64,000 nt of DNA from contig CAYOLV010000002.1 in assembly GCA_964404895.1 (NCBI GenBank), forward strand, positions 661,616 through 725,615. Reading direction: 5' to 3'. Each line of letters starts with the position of its first letter. Position 1 is the stretch's first letter. This DNA is from JBGSUZ01 sp964404895. GTDB taxonomy: Bacteria; Bacillota; Clostridia; Peptostreptococcales; Acidaminobacteraceae. Below are positions 1-8,232 of the stretch, piece after piece. The notes beneath the pieces were generated by a model. It had not been told where the DNA came from, ran no database searches, and worked only from the letters and a program-made list of their open reading frames with translations. A program made the position numbers and the translations under genes.

Positions 1-1096
1 AGGTGCAGGCCATCACGATAAGGCTCGAAAAGCAGCAGGACAAATTTTGATAGTAAATTTTTTGTTATCTGTTGTGGTAGCAGCCATAAGCATTCCCTTT
101 TTAAGACAAATCGTGGCTTTGTTAGGTGTTAGCGGAGAGCTCTCTGTACATACTTATAATTATTTATTGGTCAACCTAATCGGACTGCCAACCATGTTCC
201 TCATGTTTGCCTATAACGGCATAAAAAACGGCAGTGGCGATACAGTCAGCCCCATGTTACTCAACACAGCTGGGGTTATTCTGACCATTATACTCGACCC
301 TATTTTCATTTTTACTTTGGACATGGGAGTGGCAGGCGGTGCTTGGGCGATGGTTGCTTCTAGAGGTATATTCTCAGCATTCGCCATTTCTCGAATGTTT
401 ATCAAGCCTTCCCAATTAAAGCTCTCCCTTGCCGATTTAGTTCCCGATTGGCCTTTCATTAAAAATGTATTTAAAATAGCCATTCCATCTTCGGTAGGAC
501 AGTCTATGGAAGCCTTTGGTTTCCTTGTTATGAACATATTTATAGTCGATTTAGGGGAAGCTACTCTGACAGCCTTTTCAATTGGTAACCGTGTCAACGG
601 GTTGGTGTTAATGCCTGCAATGGGAATAGGCGCTGCCCTTGCTACTATTGTGGGTCAAAATATAGGTGCTAATCAGCTCTCGCGCGCAAAGGAAGCGGTC
701 AAAGTCAGCTCTATTTTATCGACATGCGTCTTAATTCTCGGAGGCATCCCAATGATTATTTGGGCAACGCCAATCATCAGCGCCTTTTCTGAAGATCCTA
801 CGGTCATCAGCCAAGGGGCGTACTACTTGATTTTAATCACCCTGTCTATTCCCCTTATGGGATTTTTCAATGTCTTCATTGGTACTTTCCAAGGCGCAGG
901 CCATACGACCATGGTCATGATGATGCAAATGGGCAGATTATGGGGTCTTCGAATTCCCTTAATTATTATCTTAATGAAATTAATGCCCGGCAACCCTTCT
1001 GCCATTTGGTACAGCATGATTCTCAGCAATTTCTTAACTTGTGTCTTTGGTTATATTTTATACAAATCAAAAAAATGGGAAAAAAAGCTTGTCTAA
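1..1096 (+). CDS. MATE family efflux transporter, 5' end outside window
   Basis: Membrane antiporter of the MATE (NorM/DinF-like) family, which exports drugs or metabolites in exchange for Na+ or H+. The reading frame is open from the first bases of the window (GAGHHDKARKAAGQIL precedes the first possible internal start at 47), so the start lies upstream; about 365 residues are visible against about 450 for the family, which leaves roughly the first two membrane helices missing. The visible part contains repeated hydrophobic helices, the MATE-typical stretch GIKNGSGDTVSPM in the first half and FIGTFQGAGHTTMVM at the equivalent place in the second half. It ends in a basic cytoplasmic tail (SKKWEKKLV). 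Substrate cannot be told from sequence. Transcription probably stops at the terminator at 1275-1306. Confidence 0.93.
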   Translation, partial: GAGHHDKARKAAGQILIVNFLLSVVVAAISIPFLRQIVALLGVSGELSVHTYNYLLVNLIGLPTMFLMFAYNGIKNGSGDTVSPMLLNTAGVILTIILDPIFIFTLDMGVAGGAWAMVASRGIFSAFAISRMFIKPSQLKLSLADLVPDWPFIKNVFKIAIPSSVGQSMEAFGFLVMNIFIVDLGEATLTAFSIGNRVNGLVLMPAMGIGAALATIVGQNIGANQLSRAKEAVKVSSILSTCVLILGGIPMIIWATPIISAFSEDPTVISQGAYYLILITLSIPLMGFFNVFIGTFQGAGHTTMVMMMQMGRLWGLRIPLIIILMKLMPGNPSAIWYSMILSNFLTCVFGYILYKSKKWEKKLV

Positions 1097-1196
1097 GTAT
1101 TCTGAATATGGTACTATCTAAGTGTTATTGCAGATTATTTACTATTTTATCTATTAATGCGACTGTGTTCGCAGCTTTTGAAAGGAGAAATGTTAT

Positions 1197-1232
1197 ATGA
1201 AAACTCAATTAATTGCAGGTGCAAACAACTAA
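1197..1232 (+). CDS. Possible 11-codon leader peptide upstream of rsgA
   Basis: A short frame, ATG at 1197 to TAA at 1230-1232, would encode MKTQLIAGANN. It has an AAAGGAG ribosome binding site at 1181-1187 with a 9-base spacing, and is followed 43 bases later by an intrinsic terminator (1275-1306). The arrangement resembles a leader peptide with an attenuator, but no run of regulatory codons is visible and no alternative antiterminator was identified. It could equally be chance. An alternative start in another frame (ATG 1190) runs into the rsgA frame. Confidence 0.25.
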   Translation: MKTQLIAGANN

Positions 1233-1274
1233 TTTCATTCAACCCTTTCGAAGCAACTAAAATAAACGTTTATC

Positions 1275-1306
1275 AAACACGCTTTATTTCTGAGGCGTGT
1301 TTTTTT
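1275..1306 (+). terminator. Intrinsic terminator between the MATE gene and rsgA
   Basis: Stem AAACACGC/GCGTGTTT (1275-1282 with 1295-1302) and a 12-base loop, followed by a run of T to 1306. It lies inside the longest possible rsgA frame, which argues for the later TTG start of rsgA. Confidence 0.8.
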
Positions 1307-1351
1307 GCGCCCAAAAACAAGTTGCTTCCATTACCTTTGGAGGTCATCGAT

Positions 1352-2434
1352 TTGACAAATTTAGAAAACATGAAAACACTCCGTACCTACGGTTTTAACG
1401 AAGCACATTACGAAAATATGGAAAACACTCAGGGGATTTCACATTTGATCCCTGCACGAGTCTTGAGCCGCAACAGAAATATTTACCACCTAATTGCAGA
1501 ACAAGGCGCTGTCACAGGAACCCTTAGCGGGAAATACCAGTATGAAAACGAAACGTCTCACTACCCCGTTGTAGGAGATTGGGTTCTTGTGGAAATGAAA
1601 GAACAAATGGCTGTCATTCAAGGTATGCTGCCTCGCAAAGGAAAATTTTCCAGAAAAGAAGCAGGACAAGTGACCAACGAACAAGTCCTTGCAGCCAATG
1701 TGGACTTAATCTTTATTGTAACAGGTCTAGATTCCAACTTTAACCTCTCTCGAATTCAAAGGTATAGAACTGTTGCCTTAGAAGGCGGCGCTCAACCGAT
1801 TATCATTCTGAACAAAGCAGATCTTTGCGACGACTTAGAGGATAAGCTAGCCGCTGTGAGAACCGTTGCCCCGGAAGATCCAATTCACGCGGTCAGCACA
1901 TGGACAGGGGAAGGTTTGGAAGTCCTTTACGACTATTTAACCGAAGGAAGAACCATCGCCTTCTTTGGTTCTTCTGGGGTAGGCAAATCCAGTTTGACCA
2001 ATGCCCTGCTCAAAGAAACCTTCATGGCCACCAGCGCCGTCAGTGAAGCCCACGGCAAAGGCAGACACACCACCACCACAGCGGAACTGATTTTACTCCC
2101 TTCAGGTGGCTGCCTCATCGATACGCCTGGAATCAGAGAAATTCAAATTTGGTGCCATGAAGACGCTGTTGAAACAGGATTTGAAGACATTGCTGCCCTA
2201 GCCGCCTCTTGTCAGTTTGATAATTGCAAACACCAAGCTGAACCCGGTTGTGCCGTTAAAAGAGCACTAAAAATAGGCACGCTGTCTGAACGCCACTACA
2301 ACAACTACCAAAACATGAAAAAAGAAGCGATCTTCATTGAGGCGAAACAACGCCATAAAGATCGCTTAAGCAACAAACCTGAAAAGAAGAAAAAGCCTCG
2401 TCAGAAAAGTTTTGCCGCTGATTTAGATTTATAA
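1352..2434 (+). CDS. rsgA: Ribosome small-subunit-dependent GTPase A (RsgA/YloQ)
   Basis: Circularly permuted GTPase that binds the 30S subunit late in its maturation. After an N-terminal OB-fold (about residues 20-100) the G motifs come in permuted order: NKADL (G4), then GSSGVGKSSL (P-loop, G1), then DTPG (G3). A C-terminal zinc knuckle with Cys residues in CQFDNCKHQAEPGC and a basic tail (KKKKPRQK) complete the family architecture. The frame is open back to 1157, but I choose TTG at 1352: a GGAGG box sits at 1339-1343, 8 bases before it, and a terminator lies upstream within the extended frame. The resulting 360 residues is a little longer than usual. Its stop overlaps the end of the convergent pxpBC gene by 6 bp. 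Confidence 0.95.
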   Translation: MTNLENMKTLRTYGFNEAHYENMENTQGISHLIPARVLSRNRNIYHLIAEQGAVTGTLSGKYQYENETSHYPVVGDWVLVEMKEQMAVIQGMLPRKGKFSRKEAGQVTNEQVLAANVDLIFIVTGLDSNFNLSRIQRYRTVALEGGAQPIIILNKADLCDDLEDKLAAVRTVAPEDPIHAVSTWTGEGLEVLYDYLTEGRTIAFFGSSGVGKSSLTNALLKETFMATSAVSEAHGKGRHTTTTAELILLPSGGCLIDTPGIREIQIWCHEDAVETGFEDIAALAASCQFDNCKHQAEPGCAVKRALKIGTLSERHYNNYQNMKKEAIFIEAKQRHKDRLSNKPEKKKKPRQKSFAADLDL

Positions 2435-4279
2435 ATCAACCTGTACATCATAAACATTTCCATTTACTGTAATCTTAAAGAATCGAGTCACCGCCTTACA
2501 AATTTCCAAAAAGGCGCTGACTTGGTTCTTTTCATTTTCCATTTTTTCAAGAAGGGCACGGTGAGCTTCTTCAAGGGTCACAGCTTCAAAGTATATTCGA
2601 TCTCCAGGTTGAGTTTGACCTATTTTATCCAGATCTGCCGTAATTACATGGGCTATTTTGGTATACCCACCCACCGTTTGCCGATCCGCTAACATGATAA
2701 TCGGCTGTCCCTGACCGGGTACTTGTATTGCGCCATAACATATGCCGTCTGAAATAATGTCCGCTGAGTCTTTATGGGCAATCTGTTCCCCCTCTAGCCG
2801 ATAGCCCATACGATCTGCTGATTGGCTGACTGTATAACTGCTTCTTAAAAAGGTTTGAATACCGTCTTCTGTAAAATAATCTTCTTGTGGACCTAGAATA
2901 ACCCTAAGTCTGATCTCATTCCCATATATGGGTCTATAAGCTTCCGGCAACATTTGAGGGGTCGATAACATGGATTGACCCACAGACAATCGATCTCCTA
3001 TTTTTAATGCCCGTCCTGCATATCCACCCATTTTGCTGTTGACCGCGGTTGACCTACTCCCTAAGACCAAGGGCACATCAATGCCCCCTTCAATGGTTAA
3101 GTAAGCGCGACAGCCCTTTTCAAGAACGCCAAAGGACAATTCATCTCCCACTTTAGCCTTCTGAGTTGTATACATATCAACAGCTTCACCATTAAGACAA
3201 GGGTTCATGAATGCCCCTGTAATCGCAAAGTAACTTTCCTTTAAAAATTTGATTTGAGGCCCCAATATTAAAATTTCTAAACCTGCCGCTTCTGGTGAAT
3301 TGCCTAATAAGCTATTGCCTATTCTCAATGCTTCTCCATCCATTGCACCGGAACTGCTGACCCCAATAGCCTGATAGCCCCACCGTCCTAAATCTTGCAC
3401 TGTTGTTTGGAGCCCAGGTGACAGTATTTCGAGGGTGGCTTCTTGCTTCCACGCTTCCACAGGGGTGTCTTTTTGAAGTCCTATCTCGGACTGATTGCCT
3501 TCATCTTTATTCTGTTCATCACCTTTATATTGTTCTTCACCTTTTACCCTAGATACTACTTTATTTTGCACTTCATCACTTGAATCCGAAAGGGTTTCAA
3601 CTGCGACAAACTTCAGCAAATCTCCTGACTTAAGCAAAGCAGGTGAAGGCGATGAAGGGTCGAATAGTTTCAGCGCTGTTCTTCCAATTAAATTCCATCC
3701 GCCGGGAGAACTCTCAGGGTAAATGCCCGTCTGTTTGCCGGCAATACCAACAGAACCTGCCTCAATACGTTTTCTGGGAATTTCCAGTCTAGGCGTATCC
3801 AGTGCAGAATCCATCCCTCCCAGATATGGAAATCCTGAAATGAATCCTAGCATATAAATGAGATAAGGTTGTTGGGTGTGCTTCTGAATAATCTCTCCTT
3901 CTGTCAATCCAGTATGTGCCGCTATTCGAGCCAGATCAGGCCCAAATTCTCCCCCGTATACCGTAGGGACTTCAATCACCTGAGGCTCTGGCAGTACCAT
4001 TTTTTCTAACTGGCCTTCAAGTGGAATCAGTTTTTCTGCTAACTCTCCATAGGAGACTCTTAAGCTGTCATAAAGAATAATCAAAGAGCGGTAAGTCGGT
4101 ACGATTTCTCTAATACCTTGAATTTCTCCTATTGCAACCTGTTTTTCTATGGCAAAGCACAAAGCTCTGACCTTCCGATGAAGGCCTTCGTCAATTTGAC
4201 ATCCGAACTCCACCACAAGTCCCTGATCACCTGCAGGCAAGTGTCTCGGCGTTTTATATAAATCGGGTTGCGTTGTCAT
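2429..4279 (-). CDS. pxpBC: 5-oxoprolinase subunits B and C as one fused protein
   Basis: ATP-dependent 5-oxoprolinase converts pyroglutamate to glutamate; PxpA works with PxpB and PxpC. Here B (KipI/allophanate hydrolase subunit 1 type, about residues 1-230, with GFISGFPYLGG and GSVGIAGKQTGIYP) and C (KipA/subunit 2 type, about 275-575, with TTVQDLGRWGYQ and GAMD) are in one chain of 616 residues, joined by a charged linker of about 45 residues rich in E, K, Q and D. The last residues, FKITVNGNVYDVQVDL, resemble the first strand of a biotinyl carrier domain but the protein stops there. The start is ATG at 4279, which overlaps the pxpA stop as ATGA; a TTG two codons earlier is less likely. 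Translational coupling with pxpA is expected. Confidence 0.93.
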   Translation of the reverse strand: MTTQPDLYKTPRHLPAGDQGLVVEFGCQIDEGLHRKVRALCFAIEKQVAIGEIQGIREIVPTYRSLIILYDSLRVSYGELAEKLIPLEGQLEKMVLPEPQVIEVPTVYGGEFGPDLARIAAHTGLTEGEIIQKHTQQPYLIYMLGFISGFPYLGGMDSALDTPRLEIPRKRIEAGSVGIAGKQTGIYPESSPGGWNLIGRTALKLFDPSSPSPALLKSGDLLKFVAVETLSDSSDEVQNKVVSRVKGEEQYKGDEQNKDEGNQSEIGLQKDTPVEAWKQEATLEILSPGLQTTVQDLGRWGYQAIGVSSSGAMDGEALRIGNSLLGNSPEAAGLEILILGPQIKFLKESYFAITGAFMNPCLNGEAVDMYTTQKAKVGDELSFGVLEKGCRAYLTIEGGIDVPLVLGSRSTAVNSKMGGYAGRALKIGDRLSVGQSMLSTPQMLPEAYRPIYGNEIRLRVILGPQEDYFTEDGIQTFLRSSYTVSQSADRMGYRLEGEQIAHKDSADIISDGICYGAIQVPGQGQPIIMLADRQTVGGYTKIAHVITADLDKIGQTQPGDRIYFEAVTLEEAHRALLEKMENEKNQVSAFLEICKAVTRFFKITVNGNVYDVQVDL

Positions 4280-5043
4280 AGCCAAGCCCCTAAAGACTGA
4301 ATTTGAATATTTTCCCGAAGAAGAGCTGCTTTGATCTGAGACACAAAAACAAGAGCCTTAGGATTATCTCCATGGACGCAAATGGACTGGACTTTAATCG
4401 GAATCCATTCACCTGTAATGGCCTCTACGACTCCATCCTTTATCATTTTCACGGTTCTCTCAATAGCTATATGAGAATCATGTATCACTGCCCCATCCAT
4501 ATGTCGTGGCACTAACAAACCTTCTCGAGTATAAGCACGATCCGCAAAGACTTCACTAGCCGTTTTTAATTGAAGCTTTTCTCCCTCAGTGATCATATGG
4601 GAATTGGCAAGTCCCATTAAAATGAGAGAGGGATCTACTTCATAAATAGCTTCTGCCAATGCTTTTGCCAATTCTGGGCGCGCAGCTGCCATATTGTACA
4701 TGGCACCGTGAACCTTCACGTGTTGTAAAGTCATGCCTTCTGCCGATGCAATTCCACTCAGTGCACCTATTTGATACTGTATATAAGCCTTAAATTCTCT
4801 AGGCGTTACGTCCATATCTCTTCTTCCAAATCCAATCAAGTCGTTGAACCCAGGGTGGGCACCAATGGCGACCCCTTTTTCTTTAGCGATCGCTACCGTC
4901 TCTCTCATCATTAAGGGATCTCCGCCATGCCATCCACATGCAATATTGGCGGAACTAATTTGTTCGAGCACAGCTCGATCATTTCCAATTGTATATAAGC
5001 CAAAACTCTCGCCTAGGTCGCTATTTAGATCTACGATTTTCAT
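4276..5043 (-). CDS. pxpA: 5-oxoprolinase subunit A (LamB/YcsF family)
   Basis: Cytosolic subunit of the ATP-dependent 5-oxoprolinase that salvages pyroglutamate. The N-terminus MKIVDLNSDLGESFG is the family signature (DLNxDxGE), followed by ANIACGWHGGDP, VAIGAHPGFND and VKVHGAMYN, all conserved in YcsF proteins; length 255 residues fits. The frame extends 33 codons further upstream, but ATG at 5043 has an AAAGGAGG site just before it and begins with the family N-terminus. It is the first gene of a two-gene operon with pxpBC, divergent from the Ca2+/H+ antiporter gene. Confidence 0.95.
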   Translation of the reverse strand: MKIVDLNSDLGESFGLYTIGNDRAVLEQISSANIACGWHGGDPLMMRETVAIAKEKGVAIGAHPGFNDLIGFGRRDMDVTPREFKAYIQYQIGALSGIASAEGMTLQHVKVHGAMYNMAAARPELAKALAEAIYEVDPSLILMGLANSHMITEGEKLQLKTASEVFADRAYTREGLLVPRHMDGAVIHDSHIAIERTVKMIKDGVVEAITGEWIPIKVQSICVHGDNPKALVFVSQIKAALLRENIQIQSLGAWL

Positions 5044-5210
5044 ATGACCTCCTTTAATCAACGGGTTATTTTCTGAAATTCCCATATAAATATCATAACA
5101 TGGTAAAGGCTCTTTCAAATGTAAACAAAGGATGAATTTCAAAATTCTATTTCATAAATGTTTAAATAGGAGTAATCTTAAATAGAAATTATTCTATCTT
5201 GGGGGTCGAC

Positions 5211-6254
5211 ATGAAATATTTAAAGTACTTTCTCATTTGTGTGCCACTCAGCATCGCAGGACACTATCTCCATTGGAATGACACAATCATGTTTATTCTA
5301 TGCTGTCTTGCTATTGTTCCGTTGGCAGGGTATTTAGGGGAGGCAACAGAAGAATTAGCTGCTTACACCGGCCCGAAAATTGGTGGCTTTTTAAATGCTA
5401 CTTTTGGTAATACCACCGAATTAATCATCGCCTTTTTTGCCATGAAAGAAGGTCTTGTCAATGTGGTTAAGGCTTCACTTGCAGGTTCAATTCTGAGTAA
5501 CATCCTTCTTGTCTTGGGCTTAAGTATCTTTGTAGGTGGACTCAAACATAAAGAACTTAAATTCGATGCGGATCAAGGTAGTTTTACCTCAACCATGCTC
5601 CTTTTCACATTTATTGGTCTGGCTATTCCGGCGGCGTTCTCCTACATGATGACCAATGAAGTGGCTGTCGGTAATTTTAAATGGGCAAGCGTTATTACCG
5701 CTGTGATCTTATTGGTCATATACGTGTTGGGACTTCTGTACTCCTTCAAAACTCAAAATGACCTTTATGGTTTGGAACATGCTGAGGACATTGATTCAAA
5801 GTGGGACAAGAAAACAGCCATCTTTATTATTGGGTTGACCACCGTTTTCATTGCCGTCATCTCAGAACTACTGGTCAAAAGCATTGAACCTATGGCGGCT
5901 GCCAATCACATCAATTCACTCTTTGTTGGTTTAATATTAATCCCGATTGTGGGTAATGCAGCTGAACACAGCACTGCAATTATCATGGCATTGAAAAATA
6001 AAATGGACATCTCCATTGAAATTGCAGCAGGGTCATGTTTGCAGATTGCCTTGTTTGTAACACCTTTGATGGTTCTAGTCAGTTTATTCTTCGTACCTAT
6101 GAACATTATCTTTATGCCTATCGAACTGGTCATTTTTGGTGCCAGCGTTATGATTGTCAATCGCATTGTCAGCTCTGGGCGCAGTAACTATATGGAAGGT
6201 CTCATGCTGGTTTCCATCTATTTAATTGCCGCTGTAGGTTTTTTACTCATGTAA
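5211..6254 (+). CDS. cax: Calcium/proton antiporter (CaCA family)
   Basis: Integral membrane Ca2+/H+ exchanger that removes calcium from the cytoplasm. About eleven hydrophobic segments are visible. The two alpha-repeat motifs are present: GNTTELI in the first half (within FLNATFGNTTELIIAFF) and GNAAEHSTAI in the second half; both acidic residues needed for transport are there. Length (347 residues) is standard. ATG at 5211 is preferred over TTG at 5199 because the G-rich site (about 5201-5206) lies between them at a suitable distance. Single-gene unit ending in a strong hairpin at 6278-6322. Confidence 0.92.
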   Translation: MKYLKYFLICVPLSIAGHYLHWNDTIMFILCCLAIVPLAGYLGEATEELAAYTGPKIGGFLNATFGNTTELIIAFFAMKEGLVNVVKASLAGSILSNILLVLGLSIFVGGLKHKELKFDADQGSFTSTMLLFTFIGLAIPAAFSYMMTNEVAVGNFKWASVITAVILLVIYVLGLLYSFKTQNDLYGLEHAEDIDSKWDKKTAIFIIGLTTVFIAVISELLVKSIEPMAAANHINSLFVGLILIPIVGNAAEHSTAIIMALKNKMDISIEIAAGSCLQIALFVTPLMVLVSLFFVPMNIIFMPIELVIFGASVMIVNRIVSSGRSNYMEGLMLVSIYLIAAVGFLLM

Positions 6255-6277
6255 AACGAAATAATTTGCAACATTAA

Positions 6278-6322
6278 AAGGCAGTTTCTCTAAACCTATA
6301 AGGTTTCTTGAGAAACTGCCTT
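6278..6322 (+). terminator. Hairpin after the Ca2+/H+ antiporter gene
   Basis: Long stem AAGGCAGTTTCTC/GAGAAACTGCCTT (6278-6290 with 6310-6322), followed by TCTTCAATTTTT. The convergent ABC transporter gene ends at 6381, so the hairpin may serve both directions. Confidence 0.8.
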
Positions 6323-6380
6323 CTTCAATTTTTCGCCCTTTTTATAGTACTTACTATACTTTTATAAACTTAATACACTT

Positions 6381-7103
6381 TTATAACACTTTAGATAAAA
6401 ATAACTGAGTGCGCTCTTCCTCTGGGGCATCAAATAACTCAAGTGGCGGCTTGTCTTCAACAATTCTGCCTTCATCCATGAAGATTACTCGATCCGCAAC
6501 TTCTTTAGCAAAGCCCATTTCATGGGTCACAATAATCATATCCATCCCCTCAAGGGCAAGAGTTTTCATCAAATCCAATACTTCTTTTACCATTTCTGGG
6601 TCTAGCGCCGATGTCGGTTCGTCAAACAGCATCCATTCCGGTTCCATAGCTAAGGCTCTAGCGATGGCGATCCGCTGCTTCTGACCCCCAGACAATTGGT
6701 TCGGATAGGCATTTGCCTTATCTGCAAGACCAACTTTCTCTAAGAGTTTAAGAGCACGTTCCTCCACCACTTTAGGAGACTCTTTTTTCACTAAAATAGG
6801 CGCTAAGGTTAAATTTTCTAGAACAGACTTATGAGGGAACAAATTAAAAGACTGAAAGACGAACCCCATCTTTTGTCGGGTATGATCAAGGGCTTTTTCC
6901 GTTATACCCAAAACTTCCCCTTCTACCTTAATTAATCCCTTTGTAGGTTTTTCTAAACCGTTGAGACATCTGAGCAAAGTGCTCTTTCCAGAACCACTTG
7001 GCCCAATAATGACAGTTACCTGTCCCTTTTCAAATGTGATATTCAAGTCTTTTAAGACTTCTAACTTTCCAAAATGTTTATCTAAATTTTTTACATCAAT
7101 CAC
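6381..7103 (-). CDS. Polar amino acid ABC transporter, ATP-binding protein (GlnQ/HisP type)
   Basis: ATPase subunit that powers uptake of a polar amino acid. Walker A is GPSGSGKST (about residues 33-41), the signature is LSGGQKQRIAIARAL, Walker B is WMLFDEPTSALDPE and the switch histidine is in IIVTHEMGFA. The 240-residue length and the QSFNLFPH Q-loop are typical of the GlnQ family. The start overlaps the permease stop by 8 bp, so the two are one operon. No solute-binding protein gene is beside them; the partner must be encoded elsewhere. The transported amino acid cannot be told. Confidence 0.95.
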   Translation of the reverse strand: MIDVKNLDKHFGKLEVLKDLNITFEKGQVTVIIGPSGSGKSTLLRCLNGLEKPTKGLIKVEGEVLGITEKALDHTRQKMGFVFQSFNLFPHKSVLENLTLAPILVKKESPKVVEERALKLLEKVGLADKANAYPNQLSGGQKQRIAIARALAMEPEWMLFDEPTSALDPEMVKEVLDLMKTLALEGMDMIIVTHEMGFAKEVADRVIFMDEGRIVEDKPPLELFDAPEEERTQLFLSKVL

Positions 7104-7734
7104 TGACTTTCAATCTCCTTTCCAGTTGCTGCAATACTATCGAAAGACTATAGGTCAATACAAAGTAAATGGCGCCTACAACAATTAACGGTTCAAAAGG
7201 CTTAAAGGTAATGCCTCTCACGGTATCTGCATTGTACATTAAGTCATGTACACCTATTACCGAAACAATAGCGGACTCTTTAATCAAAACGATAAACTCA
7301 TTGCCCAGTGCAGGTAAAATGTTTTTAAAGGCTTGAGGCAGAACTACACTTTTCATGGTTTGATGCATAGACATCCCTAGGCTTCTCGCCGCTTCCCATT
7401 GTCCTTTGTCCACGGCTTCTATCCCTGCACGAATAATCTCTGAAATGTAGGCTGCACTGTTGAGAGACATTGCCAATACCGCAGCAACCATCATCGGAAT
7501 ATTGGGAATTCCATAATAGACGATATACAATTGCAGAATCAGTGGTGTACCTCTCACAACTGCAACATAAGCATCTCCAATTTTTCCAATCGCAGCTATC
7601 CTATTTCGTCTCAGCAAAGTGAGTCCAATGCCCAACAAGAGACCAAAAAAAACCGATATTAAAGATAAACCTATCGTATAGATTGTCCCATTAATAAAAT
7701 ACTGCCCATAAGTACTTAAAAAATTAAAATTCAT
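7096..7734 (-). CDS. Polar amino acid ABC transporter, permease (HisM/GlnP type)
   Basis: Inner-membrane subunit with about five hydrophobic helices. It carries the family start region YGQYFINGTIYTIGLSLISV and the EAA loop (EAARSLGMSMHQTMKSVVLPQA) that contacts the ATPase. The 212-residue length is normal for this family. The gene precedes the ATPase gene with an 8-bp overlap. A consensus-like promoter (TTGACT-17-TATAAT, 7810-7838) lies upstream with a leader that can fold into a GCAAACA/TGTTTGC hairpin ending right before the ribosome binding site, which might control translation (inference). Confidence 0.93.
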   Translation of the reverse strand: MNFNFLSTYGQYFINGTIYTIGLSLISVFFGLLLGIGLTLLRRNRIAAIGKIGDAYVAVVRGTPLILQLYIVYYGIPNIPMMVAAVLAMSLNSAAYISEIIRAGIEAVDKGQWEAARSLGMSMHQTMKSVVLPQAFKNILPALGNEFIVLIKESAIVSVIGVHDLMYNADTVRGITFKPFEPLIVVGAIYFVLTYSLSIVLQQLERRLKVSD

Positions 7735-7747
7735 TTTCTATCCTTTT

Positions 7748-7783
7748 GCAAACATCTGTAAAGCTTTAAATATCAATGTTTGC
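7748..7783 (-). promoter_or_regulatory. Leader hairpin before the ABC permease gene
   Basis: Inverted repeat GCAAACA (plus strand 7748-7754) with TGTTTGC (7777-7783) lies between the promoter and the start at 7734. In the mRNA its 3' arm is immediately followed by AAAGGA, the ribosome binding site. No known riboswitch was recognised; it may be a protein site, an mRNA structure or chance. Confidence 0.35.
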
Positions 7784-7809
7784 ACCTTTCTTTTCATTTT
7801 TCTTGATTT

Positions 7810-7838
7810 ATTATACAAATTATTGCATAAATAGTCAA
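7810..7838 (-). promoter_or_regulatory. Promoter of the amino acid ABC operon
   Basis: On the minus strand TTGACT (7833-7838) and TATAAT (7810-7815) are separated by 17 bases, a near-perfect vegetative promoter reading toward the permease gene. Confidence 0.75.
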
Positions 7839-7923
7839 TCTAATTCTACCCCTACACCTCTATATTTGATAATTAGCCCCCTTTTCGGGGTATAAATAAA
7901 AGAGGAAACTAGGAGGTGAGGTC

Positions 7924-8160
7924 ATGAAAATTGATATTTTGAATGAAATCATCACATTAAAAGAAAAGCAAAAAGCTCTGGAAGAAGAATTGAATGCCTT
8001 GAAAGCCAAACTTAAGGAAGAAGAACATCTTTATGTCAGAATGCATCAGGAAGAGCTGGCAAACCGAATGGCTGAAAACTGGAATAGAGAGCTTGAAGGC
8101 CCTGTTGTTCGCAAAGAAGAAGAAGTTCATATTCACGAAAGAGAAAAGATCTATAATTGA
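7924..8160 (+). CDS. Small coiled-coil protein of unknown function
   Basis: 78 residues, with an excellent ribosome binding site (AGGAGGTGAGGTC before the ATG). Residues 8-55 form a charged heptad pattern rich in E, K and L (for example LKEKQKALEEELNALKAKL), so a helical coiled coil is expected; the C-terminal third is acidic-basic and contains VHIHERE. No signal peptide or membrane segment. I do not recognise the family. It stands between the divergent ABC operon and a pentapeptide-repeat gene 72 bp downstream and may be co-transcribed with the latter. Confidence 0.75.
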   Translation: MKIDILNEIITLKEKQKALEEELNALKAKLKEEEHLYVRMHQEELANRMAENWNRELEGPVVRKEEEVHIHEREKIYN

Positions 8161-8232
8161 ATGTTAAGTCACGGGTTGAAGAACGTGGTACAATGGTATG
8201 GAACTCAATTACGGCTATAAGGAGAAATATCC

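Noticed and set aside
940..1200. 86-residue ORF overlapping the end of the MATE gene
   Set aside because: Shifted frame within coding sequence; composition is not protein-like.
1157..1351. Longer rsgA start in the same frame
   Set aside because: A terminator lies in this stretch, and TTG at 1352 has a proper ribosome binding site 8 bases upstream.
7879..7890. Small GC-rich hairpin before the coiled-coil gene as a terminator
   Set aside because: Stem of four base pairs with no T-run; at most part of a promoter spacer.
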